Source: Siphonodentalium dalli
Lineage: Eukaryota; Mollusca; Scaphopoda; Gadilida; Siphonodentaliidae
Reading direction: 5' to 3'
Assembly: GCA_032622095.1 (NCBI GenBank)
Contig: CP136063.1
Location: forward strand, 142,073,450-142,137,449
Length of the DNA: 64,000 nt
Shown here: one piece after another, positions 30,791-43,215 of the stretch
How positions within the stretch are numbered: the first letter of the stretch is position 1
Layout of the letters: the number at the start of each line of letters is the position of its first letter
Notes under the pieces: model-generated
Told to the model about the DNA's origin: nothing
The model's input: only the letters and a program-made list of their open reading frames with translations
The model's database searches: none
Made by a program: the position numbers and the translations under genes

Positions 30791-31594
30791 AGATGGTCCA
30801 AAATGGCCACAAACATCGAAGATTTTCAAACTTACCAGCACAAATTTAACTGGGTTCGTCATATGAAAATAGGGGAATTGTCCATTAAGAAATGCATTCA
30901 CTGGTGCTCCTCAACAAACTTAAGAACTCTATTATCTTGTCTCAACTCATTTAATATTGTGATGAGTTATTGATTGACGAAAATGCCCAATAACTCTGCT
31001 CATTCTCAGGGTAGAAAGTTAAGTCAAAATTGGCACTATACTACTTCAGTTATTCCATGCAGATATCCTCATATTTTATACACCAGTACATCCTTGATCA
31101 TGTCGCAGCCAAATAACAACAATTCGCATCAAACCTATTGCAAATCGAAGTAGTTTCATAACTGCATTTGGATAGGGATGAAGTGCCATCAATGCGTTGT
31201 TGGTGTGTAGGACTTCCGGGGCCCCTCACGCAGTGACCACCGATGGCCGTCTTGGAAAACCAATCCCATATAATCCCATGCACCAATATATCTCATGCAT
31301 GGTAACTATGCTTTCTATACCGATACTTCTGTTGCGGGGTCAGTTTAGTCAGACCTATTTTCAACCTTGATGGAGACAAGCAGAACTCCCTATATGTTAG
31401 TGCTGGGGGAGGGACCGGGCCACCCAGGTCCACCCGATACACTGCATGTCAAAATGTTCAGTACTACATGCTGTTTCAAAAACACTGAATTATGTTTGCC
31501 ACGTGATACTGTCTGTGAATGTAGACGTTTGCTTAGAGTTAATTCCCGATCTCGTGCTTGTATGTTACCACGAGCAAGCGGATACAGGTATGCA
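30791..31594. other. no recognisable gene
   Basis: Contains 'AAGATGGTCCAAAATGGCC' near 30792 and mixed sequence. Short frames lack motifs. Confidence 0.35.
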
Positions 31595-32444
31595 TGGGAA
31601 CATGTCTCTATTCCAAAGGTTCGCTATTCCGAAGGTTCACTAATCCGAAGGTTCACTAATCCGAAGGTTCGCTATTCCGAAGGTTTTTGTTATTTTAAAA
31701 GTTAATTCTATATTCTAAAGTATTGAGAGGGTTCTTTAGTACGAAGACTCTTTTTATGAAGGAAATAACTTAAAACATTAAAAAAATTGAGATTTAACCC
31801 TTTGGCGAGTAGAACGACATATATGTCGTCTATCGGCTGAGGACTAAACCGACATATATGTCGTTTTAGGAAGTGTTATTTTACGTAGACATAACTTCAA
31901 TAAATCATCTGATTTCTAAATGATTTACAAAGGATTTATTTTGATTAATATAATGTCCCAAATGCTAAAGGCGGACTATAACAGTGGGGCTCTTACGGTC
32001 AATCAATACTGGAGCGCTATAACTTACTGTATAGCAGAATACCGCTGAATGGACCTAACTGCAATTCTGACTTTGTTTTGATTTTAATGTTGATGTTTCT
32101 TTCAAGTACAGATTGCCAGTTCGGGTAGAATGCATCTCTAACTCGTAGTTTATTTCAGTCATTGTGTTTTCAACTTTCTATAATATTAAAATGATAAACT
32201 GATACTGTCTTCTTGCTATTAATAACCGACATCTGGGACAAATTGGATATTAGATTGGGGTGTATAAATGTACGGGGGCGCAAATTTTGATTCATTTCTG
32301 GCTAAAAACTCCCATAATAGAAAACCTTCGGAATAGCGAATCTTCGGAATAGCGAACCTTCGGATTAGTGAACCTTCGGATTAGTGAACCTTCGGATTAG
32401 TGAACCTTCGGAATAGCGAACCTTCGGAATAGAGAACCCTACCC
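31595..32444. mobile_element. 850-bp element with inverted arrays of 16-bp units and 8-bp TSD
   Basis: Flanked by GGTATGCA (31587-31594 and 32445-32452). The left end has about five units of TTCGCTATTCCGAAGG / TTCACTAATCCGAAGG (31605-31690); the right end has about seven inverted units (32325-32432). The middle is AT-rich and includes two perfect palindromes ACGACATATATGTCGT (31814-31829) and CGACATATATGTCG (31850-31863). No coding capacity. Terminal bases TGGGAACATGTCTC and GGGTAGGGTTCTC (reverse strand) align only partly. Confidence 0.7.
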
Positions 32445-32452
32445 GGTATGCA

Positions 32453-33969
32453 GCACGCCAATGCAGCACGCCTCGATTGGAAGCTAGTTATTGTTTTTAT
32501 TCCCCTGACAAAAGCAGTAAAATGTGATGCGACTTTTGCATCAATTTGTGCAATCTATTAATGTTGATGATGACACTATATATCCTCCCAAGAGTTTGCA
32601 TGTGGGCTATATTATGGGGAGTCATAATGTCGTCAATTCGAAAAATGAATGCACACTTTCTTATGTTGTACGTATAACCGAACACTGGAACACATTAACA
32701 TATCTTTGTGCGAACTACATCAGTGATTGGCACATCATAGTTATATACTCCCCAGCCTGGTATACCATGTCCTGACAGCCATGGCTGGTCGCTCTTTGAT
32801 TGAGTCCTACAAACCAGACGGATTATACTTCCTCCCAATCTACTGTAACTACTGAGCTTTGGCTGCAAAGATGCATGTGGATCTAACAAATGATCTTGTT
32901 TCACCGCAGACTAACCATGTAACGATGTATGTGAGCATGTCTAAAATAACTGAAATAGTGTAAATTTTGATGCCTCATAGGATGAGCAGAGTGAGAGAAC
33001 ATTCAAGGACTAAAGATACACAAATTATAGAACAGGAAGTAGTAGCATGCCTTGAAAACTATTTGGCAACACAATATTAAATACTGCAAAACTCATTTCT
33101 TTATTGACAAAAAATCCTCTCGAAAACAACTAATTTTGTTAATATAAAATATTTCACCTGAACATATTTTACATCAGAGATAGGTAATTTGAAATTGGAG
33201 GCTGATAATTTGGGCATACAATTTAAATTTTCTTCAGAAAAATTATATAAATGGATATTACTTATCTAAACTGATCCAAAAGGCACATGTTAGTGATGAT
33301 TGTTTTTATCTTTCTATACATTGACTTTTATCAAGTATTCCCCAGACAATCAATTACTCATTCGCTTAAATTGATTGAAACAATAGTAGGATTCTTCGGT
33401 TTGTTTACGGTTACCAGTGAACTCATGATTAACAATTCCCTTGTCCCCAGATAACGAACTGTCACATTTGTGACGGAAAGTGTGAGAAACTTGGATTTTG
33501 TTGGCTGTTTTTGAATGCCATCCTAAACTTATTTTCAAATACGAAGCACATGTAATACCATATCTATTGTCAGTTGTGATCAATGTCCCGACATGCGCGG
33601 CACAAATAAGAAAAACTGTTCAGTATAATGTCAGTCTCACTCATAAGCCTTTGTAGCCACATGTGTTAAGTTGAAATATATTTATATATAATCTTTCCAT
33701 AAAAATTCAAGTAAAAATTGAAAAATATATGAAATAGTTGCCAGAAAGGTGATCGTATGAGGTTTTATGAACTTACTAATTCTAACCAGTGTTATCGTGA
33801 GGTTATACCATAGCCTATCAAATTTAATCACAATGTTGTAAATTTTACAGAAATTAGTAAAAATTCTCATTTTCCACAATTTTTTTCTTCAAATTTTAAT
33901 CTTAGATCACGTTCAGACACTGTTATTTATAATTCCCTTCATCAGTCTCTACACTGTTTCAGTTTATGC
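32453..33969. other. no recognisable gene or repeat
   Basis: 1.5 kb of AT-rich sequence. Frames of 60-83 residues show no domain, and no splice-site/coding pattern stands out. Could be ordinary intergenic or intronic DNA. Confidence 0.4.
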
Positions 33970-35010
33970 TTCTAATACCAACTTGACATGCGGCATTCTA
34001 AGTGTAAACCACATAATTCATTTTTTCTGCAAAAGTTATATTTTCGGAGGTGGGGTTAAGTTTACGCTCATATCACATTTGCACAGCAATACTCTTGGCA
34101 TTCCATTACTAGTATCGTTTTGATATTTCATTGGGGCAATTTTCGAGCCATATTGCGAAACAATAGCCAATGTGGTTCAAAAGTTATAACCAATTATTTG
34201 TGACAATTTTTTTCAAAATCCAAGTAATTTTTCGTGATTTCAAACTATTTATCGCAATATTTTCTAACTAGCTCATAAATTGGTCTAGTTTTGTATCTCG
34301 TGTCATTTTATGATCATTTCTTTTTAATATAAACGATATATTGTGCAGTTTATAACCACAATATTTTTTTTATGCTCTGACACTTGTACTCGAGAAAATG
34401 TTCATTTTATTTTAGGGGTAAGAGTTGTCTTTCCTGAAAAGTCTATTTTGGGACATGTGTTGAAACGGGCAACAAGCAAAATCTAATGCGCCATATGATG
34501 ACCTTTAATTTGATATATAGAAACCTTTGTTGTAGGGGGGGGGGGGGTGCAGCCAACTCGAAAAATATCTTGTTTGGCCCACGGATGAATAATTGTAAAA
34601 TAACACATGGGTTCTGACTCTATTAAATCATCATGCGATTTCTATATTCTCTTCAGTAATAAATTGCACATATCTAGTGACACCTACTCCACGATAGATT
34701 AGTATGTGTGAAGATTGTGCCTGGACTAATTGTCTGTTGGGTTACTCAACAACCATCATCACTCAGTGGGAGGCGAAGCATTTCTTTTAACTCAAGCTTG
34801 ATTAGAAGATCTCAGTAGTTTCCACTGTAACTACTCGTTCATCCAAAGGAACCACTTGCAACCACTCATATTCTGATTGAAAATGACTGTTTTTCTTATA
34901 TTTATTTGCCTCCGTCTCTTTCACGTTCTAGGTTCCTCAACTCAATATTTATTTGACGAGAAAGTTTCCATCTATTTCTATCCTTTTGTCATTCATCTTT
35001 TCTGTATGAT
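33970..35010 (+). repeat. duplicated segment, first copy (dispersed repeat plus broken exon copy)
   Basis: 33970-34590 is the plus-strand copy of the dispersed repeat seen inverted at 13315-13915. From 34216 onward the sequence is repeated at 35641-36380 (about 740 bp after a ~70-bp deletion around 34397-34465 in the second copy). The right part (34780-35010), read on the minus strand, is a damaged version of the candidate exon at 36150-36414, with stops in it. Confidence 0.65.
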
Positions 35011-35640
35011 GGATCATCGACAATAGGATATTTCAAACTTTCAAATGTTTATTCAATCAAACTCAATATAAATATCAAAATTATACATATTACCTTAAGC
35101 TTGACTGAGGGTAACGTCCGAATAACATCCCTGGGACTTGACCCACCACTTCTTACAAATATCAATACAATATAAAATATAAACTCGATGCTGACTGCCT
35201 ATTAACAGACGTTGCAATGTCAGGCATGCGCAAAGGGTTACAAATTGACTTTAAAAACAAGGAATCGACCGCAGAATCCTCGGGACGATATGGCTGCCAA
35301 TATGGGTGCACCCTGAACGTCACACTATCCAACAATTTCATGTCATATATTTGTTTTAGAATCCTGTGTATTAAACTGGTAAATCAAAGGTATATAAATA
35401 TCCTATTTTCTCAACAAAAATTATCTTTTCAAAATTTCAAAAGCAAATTTCTCAAATTACTCAATATCCACTTCTTTCAGGATAACCTACTGAACAAGGG
35501 TTGCGAATCAAAGATGGCCCTGGTCGAGTTATTTTGTCCGTACATGTAAGAGTGAATCTGTTTGACTGAGAACCACTTAAAATGGATGAACTAAAGAACA
35601 ATAACTCAGAACTTAGGGCCATAACTCGATCAGATAAAAA
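35011..35640 (+). repeat. dispersed repeat starting GGATCATCGACAATAGG, copy 1
   Basis: About 630 bp nearly collinear with 52200-52787 plus the start of the segment at 53953 (shared phrases GAGGGTAACGTCCGAATAAC, GGCATGCGCAAAGG, TTGCGAATCAAAGATGGCCC). At 35600-35620 it keeps GAACAATAACTCAGAAC uninterrupted: the empty form of the site that holds a hAT element in the 52-kb copy. The 110-residue frame across it is not conserved in the other copy. Confidence 0.7.
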
Positions 35641-36149
35641 AAAATCCAAGTAATTTTTCACGATTTCAAACTATTTATCGCAATATTTTCTAACCAGCTC
35701 ATAAATTGGTCTAGTTTTGTATCTCGTGTCATTTTATGATCATTTCTTTTTAATATAAACGATATATTGTGCAGTTTATAACCACAATATTTTGTTTATG
35801 CTCTGACACTTGTACTCGAGCGGGCAACAAGCAAATTCTGATGCGCCATATGATGACCTTTAATTTGATATATATAAACCTTTGTTGGAGGGGGGTGCAG
35901 CCAACTCGAAAAATATCTTGTTTGGCCCACGGACTAATAATTGTAAAATAACACATGGGTTCCGACTCTATTAAATCATCATGCGATTTCTATACTCTCT
36001 TCAGTAATAAATAGCACATGTCTAGCGACACCTACTCCACGATAGATTAGTATGTGTGAAGATTGTGCCTGGACTAATTGTCTGTTGGGTTACTCAACAA
36101 CCATCATCACTCAGTGGGAGGCGAAGCATTTCTTTTAACTCAAGCTTGA
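35641..36149 (+). repeat. duplicated segment, second copy
   Basis: Direct repeat of 34216-34780, including the TTATCGCAATATTTTCTAAC and GGTTACTCAACAACCATCAT phrases. The two copies flank the dispersed repeat, so the locus reads A-insert-A'. Confidence 0.65.
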
Positions 36150-36414
36150 TTAGAAGATCTCAGTAGTTTCCACTGTAACTACTCGTTCATCCAAAGGAAC
36201 CACTTGCAACCACTCATATTCTGATTGCAAATGACTGTTTTTCTTATATTTCTTTGCCTCCCTGTCTCTTTCACGCTCTAGGTTCCTCAACTCAATATTT
36301 GTTTGACGAGAAAGTTTCCGTCTATTTCTATCCTTTTGTCGTTCATCTTTTCTGTATGATGGATCTAGTCGTTTGAGTTTCATTCTTAGCCTGGACCTTC
36401 GTGACTCTTTAGCT
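36150..36414 (-). CDS. candidate terminal exon of a host gene or old mobile-element gene (duplicated upstream)
   Basis: On the minus strand an exon-like frame opens just after a good splice acceptor (ATAATTCTTTTCCAG) and encodes about 88 residues, rich in basic and acidic residues: AKESRRSRLRMKLKRLDPSY, then RKDERQKDRNRRK, NIELRNLERERDREAKKYKK, and SEYEWLQVVPLDERVVTVET before a stop at 36150. It is probably a charged coiled coil in the middle. I do not recognise the family. The acceptor, the intact frame against a stop-ridden duplicate at 34780-35010, and the acid/base pattern argue for a real exon, but no upstream exon was identified. Confidence 0.4.
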
Positions 36415-36503
36415 CTGGAAAAGAATTATAGCATGTGGAGTGACAAATGTTATCATTTCTTTTGCTGCCACTCAGCACCACAAGCGGATTCCCCACTAAT
36501 GGA

Positions 36504-37900
36504 GTCGCTTAACCCACAATAATGGAAGAATCATTCACATCCGGATAGAAGCACCAAACTTCGCACATATATTGTCCACTATATCCCTGATCATAATCCA
36601 GCTGGTTCCAGCTTTCGGTTAAGTGGAACCCGTTAAATTCAAGATGGCGCCCAACATGGCCGCAGTTTTTCAGACGGGTCACTAAATAAGTTTGATGCAA
36701 ATTATAGTGAGACAGTCTTGTCATATGTATACAAATGTATACATTTTTGTGAAGATAAGATAAAATGCCACCATTATAGGGTACAATTGGAACTCCCCGT
36801 CCAAGATGGCCGTCAAAATGGCAGCTGGAAGTGGAAAATTTTGATTTTTTCTCCAATATCTTTAAGATCAGTTTATGCTGTTTGGTACTAGTTGATAACT
36901 GTGACTTTATGTTGGATTGTTCATGTTAACGGACCATTGGAGCAATGAAATATGCCATTCATGGTGTCAGAAACCCTTATGATCCCTCAAAAATTCGATT
37001 TTACAGAAAGCGTTATAAAATAATACCAAAAATCACCATTGGGATTTCTAGTCATATTTCATCAAGAAATGGGCAGAACTGTGGAATTTTAGTGAAACAT
37101 TCATTTCTTATGCATATTCCAACCCACTAGTACCAAAATTGTCACTTTGGCTCAAAATGGCTGCAAACATGGCGCCCAAAATGGCAGCCGGAAGAGGAAA
37201 ATTTGATTCGTTTTCTCTGATGTCTTTAAGATCAGTTTATGCTGTTTGGTACTGGTTGAGAATTGTGACTGTATGTGGTATTTTTCATGTTAACTGACCA
37301 TTGGTGCAATGAAATATGCCATACATGGAATCAAACGCTTCTGATCCCTCAAAAATTCAATTTTACAGAAAGCGGTATAAAATGTTACCAAAAATCACCA
37401 TTGAGATTTCTAGTCATATTTCATCAAGAAATGGGCAGAACTATGCAATTTTAGTGAAGCATTCCATTTTTTATGCATATTCCAACTCATTAGTACAAAA
37501 ATTGTCACTTTGGCTCAAAATGGCTGAAAAAATGGCAGCCAAAATGGCAGCTGGAAGTGGAAATTTTGATTTGTTTTCTCTAATATCTTTAAGATCAGTT
37601 TATGCTGTTTGGTACTGGTTGAGAATTCTCACTTTATGTTGTACTATTCATGTTAACTGACCATTTGAGCAATGAAATATGCCATTCATGAAGTCAGAAA
37701 CCCTTCTGATCTCTCAAAAATTCGATTTTACAGAAAGCGGTATAACATTTTTCCAAAATCACCATTGTGATTTCTAGTAATATTTCATCAAGAAATGGGC
37801 AGAACTGTGCAATTTTAGTGAAACATTTAATTTATTATGCATTTTCCAACTCATTGGTTCCAAAATTGTCACTTTGGCTCAAAATGGCGGCCAAAATGGT
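36504..37900 (+). repeat. dispersed repeat with three ~365-bp tandem units
   Basis: Begins GGAGTCGCTTAAC, passes a head of ~300 bp, then three units of about 365 bp (each with TTAAGATCAGTTTATGCTG, GCAATGAAATATGCCAT, TCACCATTG and AAAATGGC-rich phrases) at about 36850, 37212 and 37577. An inverted partial copy lies at 47020-47592 and ends at the matching GTTAAGCGACTCC. Repeated frames (61, 114, 75 residues) are copies of the same non-coding unit. Confidence 0.7.
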
Positions 37901-38099
37901 AAAAATGGTAAATATTGCCCATGCTGCGTGCCATGCAACCACATACAAGTTGTGGTTGATGACAAAGTTTGACTATTATGTGTTTAATATATAGATTGAA
38001 TACTAACATTTCTTATGCACCCAACAAGTTAGTTTTTCATATATATCCCAAACATTATTCTCTGCTGTTCCGAAAAGGTAGCAAATTGTGACCTACTGG

Positions 38100-38384
38100 G
38101 TTATTAAACATGTTACTTGATCAAGTGAAAACTATAGGTTCTATTATGGTTGTCCCAGTACCTTATGAGGCATGACAAATTCATTTTAAAGGATGCAATA
38201 CTGTGCAATATGGAATTTTGCCTAAAAAACTTCTTTTGAGATTCTGGCCATGTTTCTGAAGGGAAATGGGCATGCACGCCATGCAGAACTTCGAAACTGA
38301 GCTGAGCGGGACCAATTGGTGTTGCTACTCTCACAAATTAGCGTCAACAAATTACAACTTAATACATGATGTTTGTAAAAATGT
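38100..38384. other. no recognisable feature
   Basis: Unique sequence between the ~365-bp repeat and the ~43-bp minisatellite. A 73-residue minus-strand frame has no motif. Confidence 0.3.
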
Positions 38385-38760
38385 CAGGGAGTGACTTTGT
38401 GGTCACAGATGATGTAAATAGGTATACATGAAATATAATCACGAATGGTGTGACTAGTTATACAAGGAGTGTCTATATGGTCATGTGTGTGTAATTTATG
38501 GTGAGATGCAGGTAAACAAACAGTGATAATGCATGAGGTGAATAGGTATACATGGCGTGGCTGTATAGTCACTGAAGTGGTGTATGGGTATAACAAGATT
38601 AGCTACATTCCATCCGTGTGTTGTTTATGTATATATGGAGTGACTTTATGATCATGTGTGGAATGTACAGGTGTACATTTGGTGGCTTCATTGTCATGGA
38701 TGGGTGTATATGTATACATGTGTTGGTTGTATGAAAATGAGTGCAGGGACATGGCTAGAG
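38385..38760 (+). repeat. ~43-bp minisatellite, segment 1
   Basis: Degenerate units containing GTGTATATGTATACATGG-like and AGTGACTATATGGTCATG-like phrases. The same satellite reappears at 39795-40056, 43216-44280, 46917-47020 and 47593-48005, so a once continuous array has been split. Confidence 0.65.
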
Positions 38761-38954
38761 GGTCTCCATTGGGGGGTGTCTATCTTGGGGAAATTCCAAC
38801 TGCACCCCCCCCCCCCCTTGAATCAGAATCACACCACACACAAGTTTTGCATAATTCCATTTGCACCCCCCTCCCCTTGCACCTCAGTACTCATGCCTAA
38901 CATCCTATATATTCATAAACCATGGTTCTATATATTCCCGGTATAACAACATTC

Positions 38955-39780
38955 AGATATTTTAACCTGAAAAATTGCATAAATCCTAACATCTAGTGGT
39001 CTAACTCCAGACAAATGCACACCAGGACACACCGGTCTGACCATGGTTCTTTGGGCTGGTGTGAGAAAAATTTTAAAACTATACAAGAAAATCGCAAATT
39101 CTAGCATCTCGACTGGCTTCAACTGAAGTTTTCCTAGTGTTAGAAATTTCAAATGTTATACCCCTCCTCAGGTTGGTAAATTCTCCAACTGATGACCATT
39201 TCAGTCCACAAGTTTGACCAAATGTAGTAAAACTAATTAGCAGTTTTGTATTGGCCATGGGGGAGGGACAATGACACACCGTATGGTCGGCCCGGTGTGC
39301 GAAAATTTTGAAATCTGAACATGAAAATCGCAAAATCCTAGCATCTAGACTAGCCTCAAGCCTTAATCCTAGAGTTGGAAATTTCAAACCTGACTTAGGT
39401 TGGAAAATTACCAACTGATGACAATTCCAATGACAATGTTGACCAAATGTATGACACTATTGTTTTCTTAAATTAACTAGCATGTTTTTGACTGCCCATG
39501 GGGTAGGGACCAGCTGGACACAAGCTTTCCAAGTGTTGGAAATTTCCAACCTGTCACCCCCCTAAGGTTGGAAAATTTCCAACTGATGACCATTTCAGTC
39601 AAAAATTTTGATCAAAAATAGGAAAATATGCAAATATTGGTCCAAAAACAATTAATCCACCCCCCAATAAATTGTTTGAAAATCAAACTACAAAAACATT
39701 TTCAACCTATTGTTAGTGTGAAATTTCCAACTAACGTTTTGGCAGGTATGAAATTACCAACTGTTGAAATTTTTTACCCC
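38955..39780 (+). repeat. degenerate ~165-230-bp tandem repeat with TTGGAAATTTCCAA-type palindromes
   Basis: Three or four decayed units, each containing 'GGTTGGAAAATTTCCAACTG' or a variant followed by ATGACCATTTCAGTC, at about 39170, 39400 and 39563. Each unit also has a GGACACA...GGTCTGACCATGG-like phrase. Confidence 0.5.
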
Positions 39781-39794
39781 CCCCCTGTCGCCAC

Positions 39795-40056
39795 GTCTCT
39801 GAATGGGTGGGTGTATGGATACATAATGAGTGGTTGTATGCTTATGGGTATATTAATTGTAGGTGTACATGGAACGGTTGTATGGTCATGATTGTTGAAA
39901 TGTATATGTATACATGCATAGATGGATGGTCATTGGCGAGCGTGTTGATATATATGAAGTGGCATTGTGATCTTTGGTGTATATGGTATTTATGTGCATC
40001 TTTGCTGTTGGTGTATTGTCATTAGGGGATATATATGTATACAGGGAGTCGCTGTA
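39795..40056 (+). repeat. ~43-bp minisatellite, segment 2
   Basis: Continuation of the satellite at 38.4 kb; it ends in the TGTA target site of the next element. Confidence 0.6.
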
Positions 40057-43000
40057 GGTTACACTGGTGTAAATAAGGTTCGGAGAGACCTCTAGCGGAT
40101 GCGGGAGGAATATATAGGAGAGAATAAAATAGACACTGGGCCCTGATTGGTCAATAGCCTTGTGTGCTTTTTGCATAAAAAAATCATCACACCTCTTCCC
40201 TATGATTTCCCATAGGTAAGATAGCCATTGGCACAGGAATTAACCCTTTGTGGTGAAGTTTGAATTTGTTGGTGTGGTCTAAAATATGACAGTATTTTTT
40301 TATGCGGATCTGACACTAGTTACGAAAACACAAGATTTAAAGGCGAATTCCCTGCTAGACAGATATGATTTTTTTGTGTAAAAAGTTTCCCGAAATGTCA
40401 ATTTTTCAGATTAAAAAAAAAAATTGGACCCATGGTTCATATAGCCAACAGCATACGCTAAAACGTTAGCACTGAGGCCTATGGAAAATATTTACACCAG
40501 TGTAACCTAAAGGGAAAAATGAGCTTTTTGGCATTTTTGATTCCTGGGAGTCACTTTAAAGTATTTTAATGCATTTTTCACAGCCTGGTCTTTCAGTCCA
40601 ATGAATCTCCCATGCATGGTGTGGCTATTCTTGCTGCTGATGTCTTCTTTCACTTACATCGGCCAAAAAAATGGTATGATTTTTCATAAAAAATGCCAAT
40701 TTTTCAAGGTATTTTCAAAAAATTTCAAGGTGGTAATTGTCACATGATAATGCAAATTACCCATAACATGAGCATGTCAATGACACACATACCAATTGTT
40801 ATAAGAAGCTAATCTAACAAGTATTTTGGATTTTATAGCCAGTGATATACAGATATATATAATAAAAGTGTCTCATTTTCACTGGTGGGTATGGCCATTT
40901 GAAGGTTAATAGCACTAAAACTTGGACACATTTAAGAAAATGCTTCAGCATTTCAAAGAGAGCATATCTTTGTTCAACTAATTCAATATACACCCACATC
41001 CAGTTATCTTGGATCACCCTTGCAGACCTGAAAATGTCATATTTTAGTCTTCCATGTGCTGATAAAGTCATGTGCTTGATGCTCAGCTGATCAGATCTGG
41101 ACTCAATGACCTCACATCACCAGAAGTTCTCTCATGGAAAGGATCTTGTACAGTCTTCCATAGCTGATCCAATTTGCAACACCAGACCCCAAAAACTGTG
41201 TGAAAATGGGGCCTGAATATGACTTGTGGTGGAAAAATGTGCTTTTTTGATGAATAATGTGTTACATAGAGTGGGGTTAAATTGTGTGTGATAAATAAAG
41301 AACCACAGAAGTGATATTATTTTTGAACACATTTTTTTCATTCATGGGCAATTCTGAAAAAATGTAGGGTGTTACAATTATTCCGCGAAAAAGCGGGCTA
41401 TCGCTTTAGGTTACACTGGTGTAAATAAGGTTCGGAGAGACCTCTAGCGGATGCGGGAGGAATATATAGGAGAGAATAAAATAGACACTGGGCCCTGATT
41501 GGTCAATAGCCTTGTGTGCTTTTTGCATAAAAAAATCATCACACCTCTTCCCTATGATTTCCCATAGGTAAGATAGCCATTGGCACAGGAATTAACCCTT
41601 TGTGGTGAAGTTTGAATTTGTTGGTGTGGTCTAAAATATGACAGTATTTTTTTATGCGGATCTGACACTAGTTACGAAAACACAAGATTTAAAGGCGAAT
41701 TCCCTGCTAGACAGATATGATTTTTTTGTGTAAAAAGTTTCCCGAAATGTCAATTTTTCAGATTAAAAAAAAAAATTGGACCCATGGTTCATATAGCCAA
41801 CAGCATACGCTAAAACGTTAGCACTGAGGCCTATGGAAAATATTTACACCAGTGTAACCTAAAGGGAAAAATGAGCTTTTTGGCATTTTTGATTCCTGGG
41901 AGTCACTTTAAAGTATTTTAATGCATTTTTCACAGCCTGGTCTTTCAGTCCAATGAATCTCCCATGCATGGTGTGGCTATTCTTGCTGCTGATGTCTTCT
42001 TTCACTTACATCGGCCAAAAAAATGGTATGATTTTTCATAAAAAATGCCAATTTTTCAAGGTATTTTCAAAAAATTTCAAGGTGGTAATTGTCACATGAT
42101 AATGCAAATTACCCATAACATGAGCATGTCAATGACACACATACCAATTGTTATAAGAAGCTAATCTAACAAGTATTTTGGATTTTATAGCCAGTGATAT
42201 ACAGATATATATAATAAAAGTGTCTCATTTTCACTGGTGGGTATGGCCATTTGAAGGTTAATAGCACTAAAACTTGGACACATTTAAGAAAATGCTTCAG
42301 CATTTCAAAGAGAGCATATCTTTGTTCAACTAATTCAATATACACCCACATCCAGTTATCTTGGATCACCCTTGCAGACCTGAAAATGTCATATTTTAGT
42401 CTTCCATGTGCTGATAAAGTCATGTGCTTGATGCTCAGCTGATCAGATCTGGACTCAATGACCTCACATCACCAGAAGTTCTCTCATGGAAAGGATCTTG
42501 TACAGTCTTCCATAGCTGATCCAATTTGCAACACCAGACCCCAAAAACTGTGTGAAAATGGGGCCTGAATATGACTTGTGGTGGAAAAATGTGCTTTTTT
42601 GATGAATAATGTGTTACATAGAGTGGGGTTAAATTGTGTGTGATAAATAAAGAACCACAGAAGTGATATTATTTTTGAACACATTTTTTTCATTCATGGG
42701 CAATTCTGAAAAAATGTAGGGTGTTACAATTATTCCGCGAAAAAGCGGGCTATCGCTTTAGGTTACACTGGTGTAAATAAGGTTCGGAGAGACCTCTAGC
42801 GGATGCGGGAGGAATATATAGGAGAGAATAAAATAGACACTGGGCCCTGATTGGTCAATAGCCTTGTGTGCTTTTTGCATAAAAAAATCATCACACCTCT
42901 TCCCTATGATTTCCCATAGGTAAGATAGCCATTGGCACAGGAATTAACCCTTTGTGGTGAAGTTTGAATTTGTTGGTGTGGTCTAAAATATGACAGTATT

Positions 43001-43211
43001 TTTTTATGCGGATCTGACACTAGTTACGAAAACACAAGATTTAAAGGCGAATTCCCTGCTAGACAGATATGATTTTTTTGTGTAAAAAGTTTCCCGAAAT
43101 GTCAATTTTTCAGATTAAAAAAAAAAATTGGACCCATGGTTCATATAGCCAACAGCATACGCTAAAACGTTAGCACTGAGGCCTATGGAAAATATTTACA
43201 CCAGTGTAACC
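40057..43211. mobile_element. tandemly duplicated TIR-element composite (451 + 901 bp, 2.3 units) with TGTA TSD
   Basis: Three copies of a 451-bp TIR element (GGTTACACTGGTGTAAATA ... TATTTACACCAGTGTAACC) at 40057-40507, 41409-41859 and 42761-43211, in direct orientation and separated by two copies of a 901-bp spacer; period exactly 1352 bp. The whole is flanked by TGTA (40053-40056, 43212-43215) within the 43-bp minisatellite. Units appear identical, with the same 85-, 63- and 69-residue frames in both spacers, so the duplication is very young or an assembly artefact. No transposase motif seen. The TIR element is a sister of the one at 16331-16788. Confidence 0.8.
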
Positions 43212-43215
43212 TGTA

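Noticed and set aside
40814-42693. Repeated 85-, 63- and 69-residue frames in the 901-bp spacer, possible small gene family
   Set aside because: No domain, no codon-like pattern that I can see, overlapping on both strands, and identity is explained by the perfect tandem duplication.
40057-43211. LTR retrotransposon with tandem LTRs
   Set aside because: The 451-bp direct repeats begin GGTTACAC and end GTGTAACC (inverted tips), not TG...CA, and there is no gag-pol or primer-binding site.
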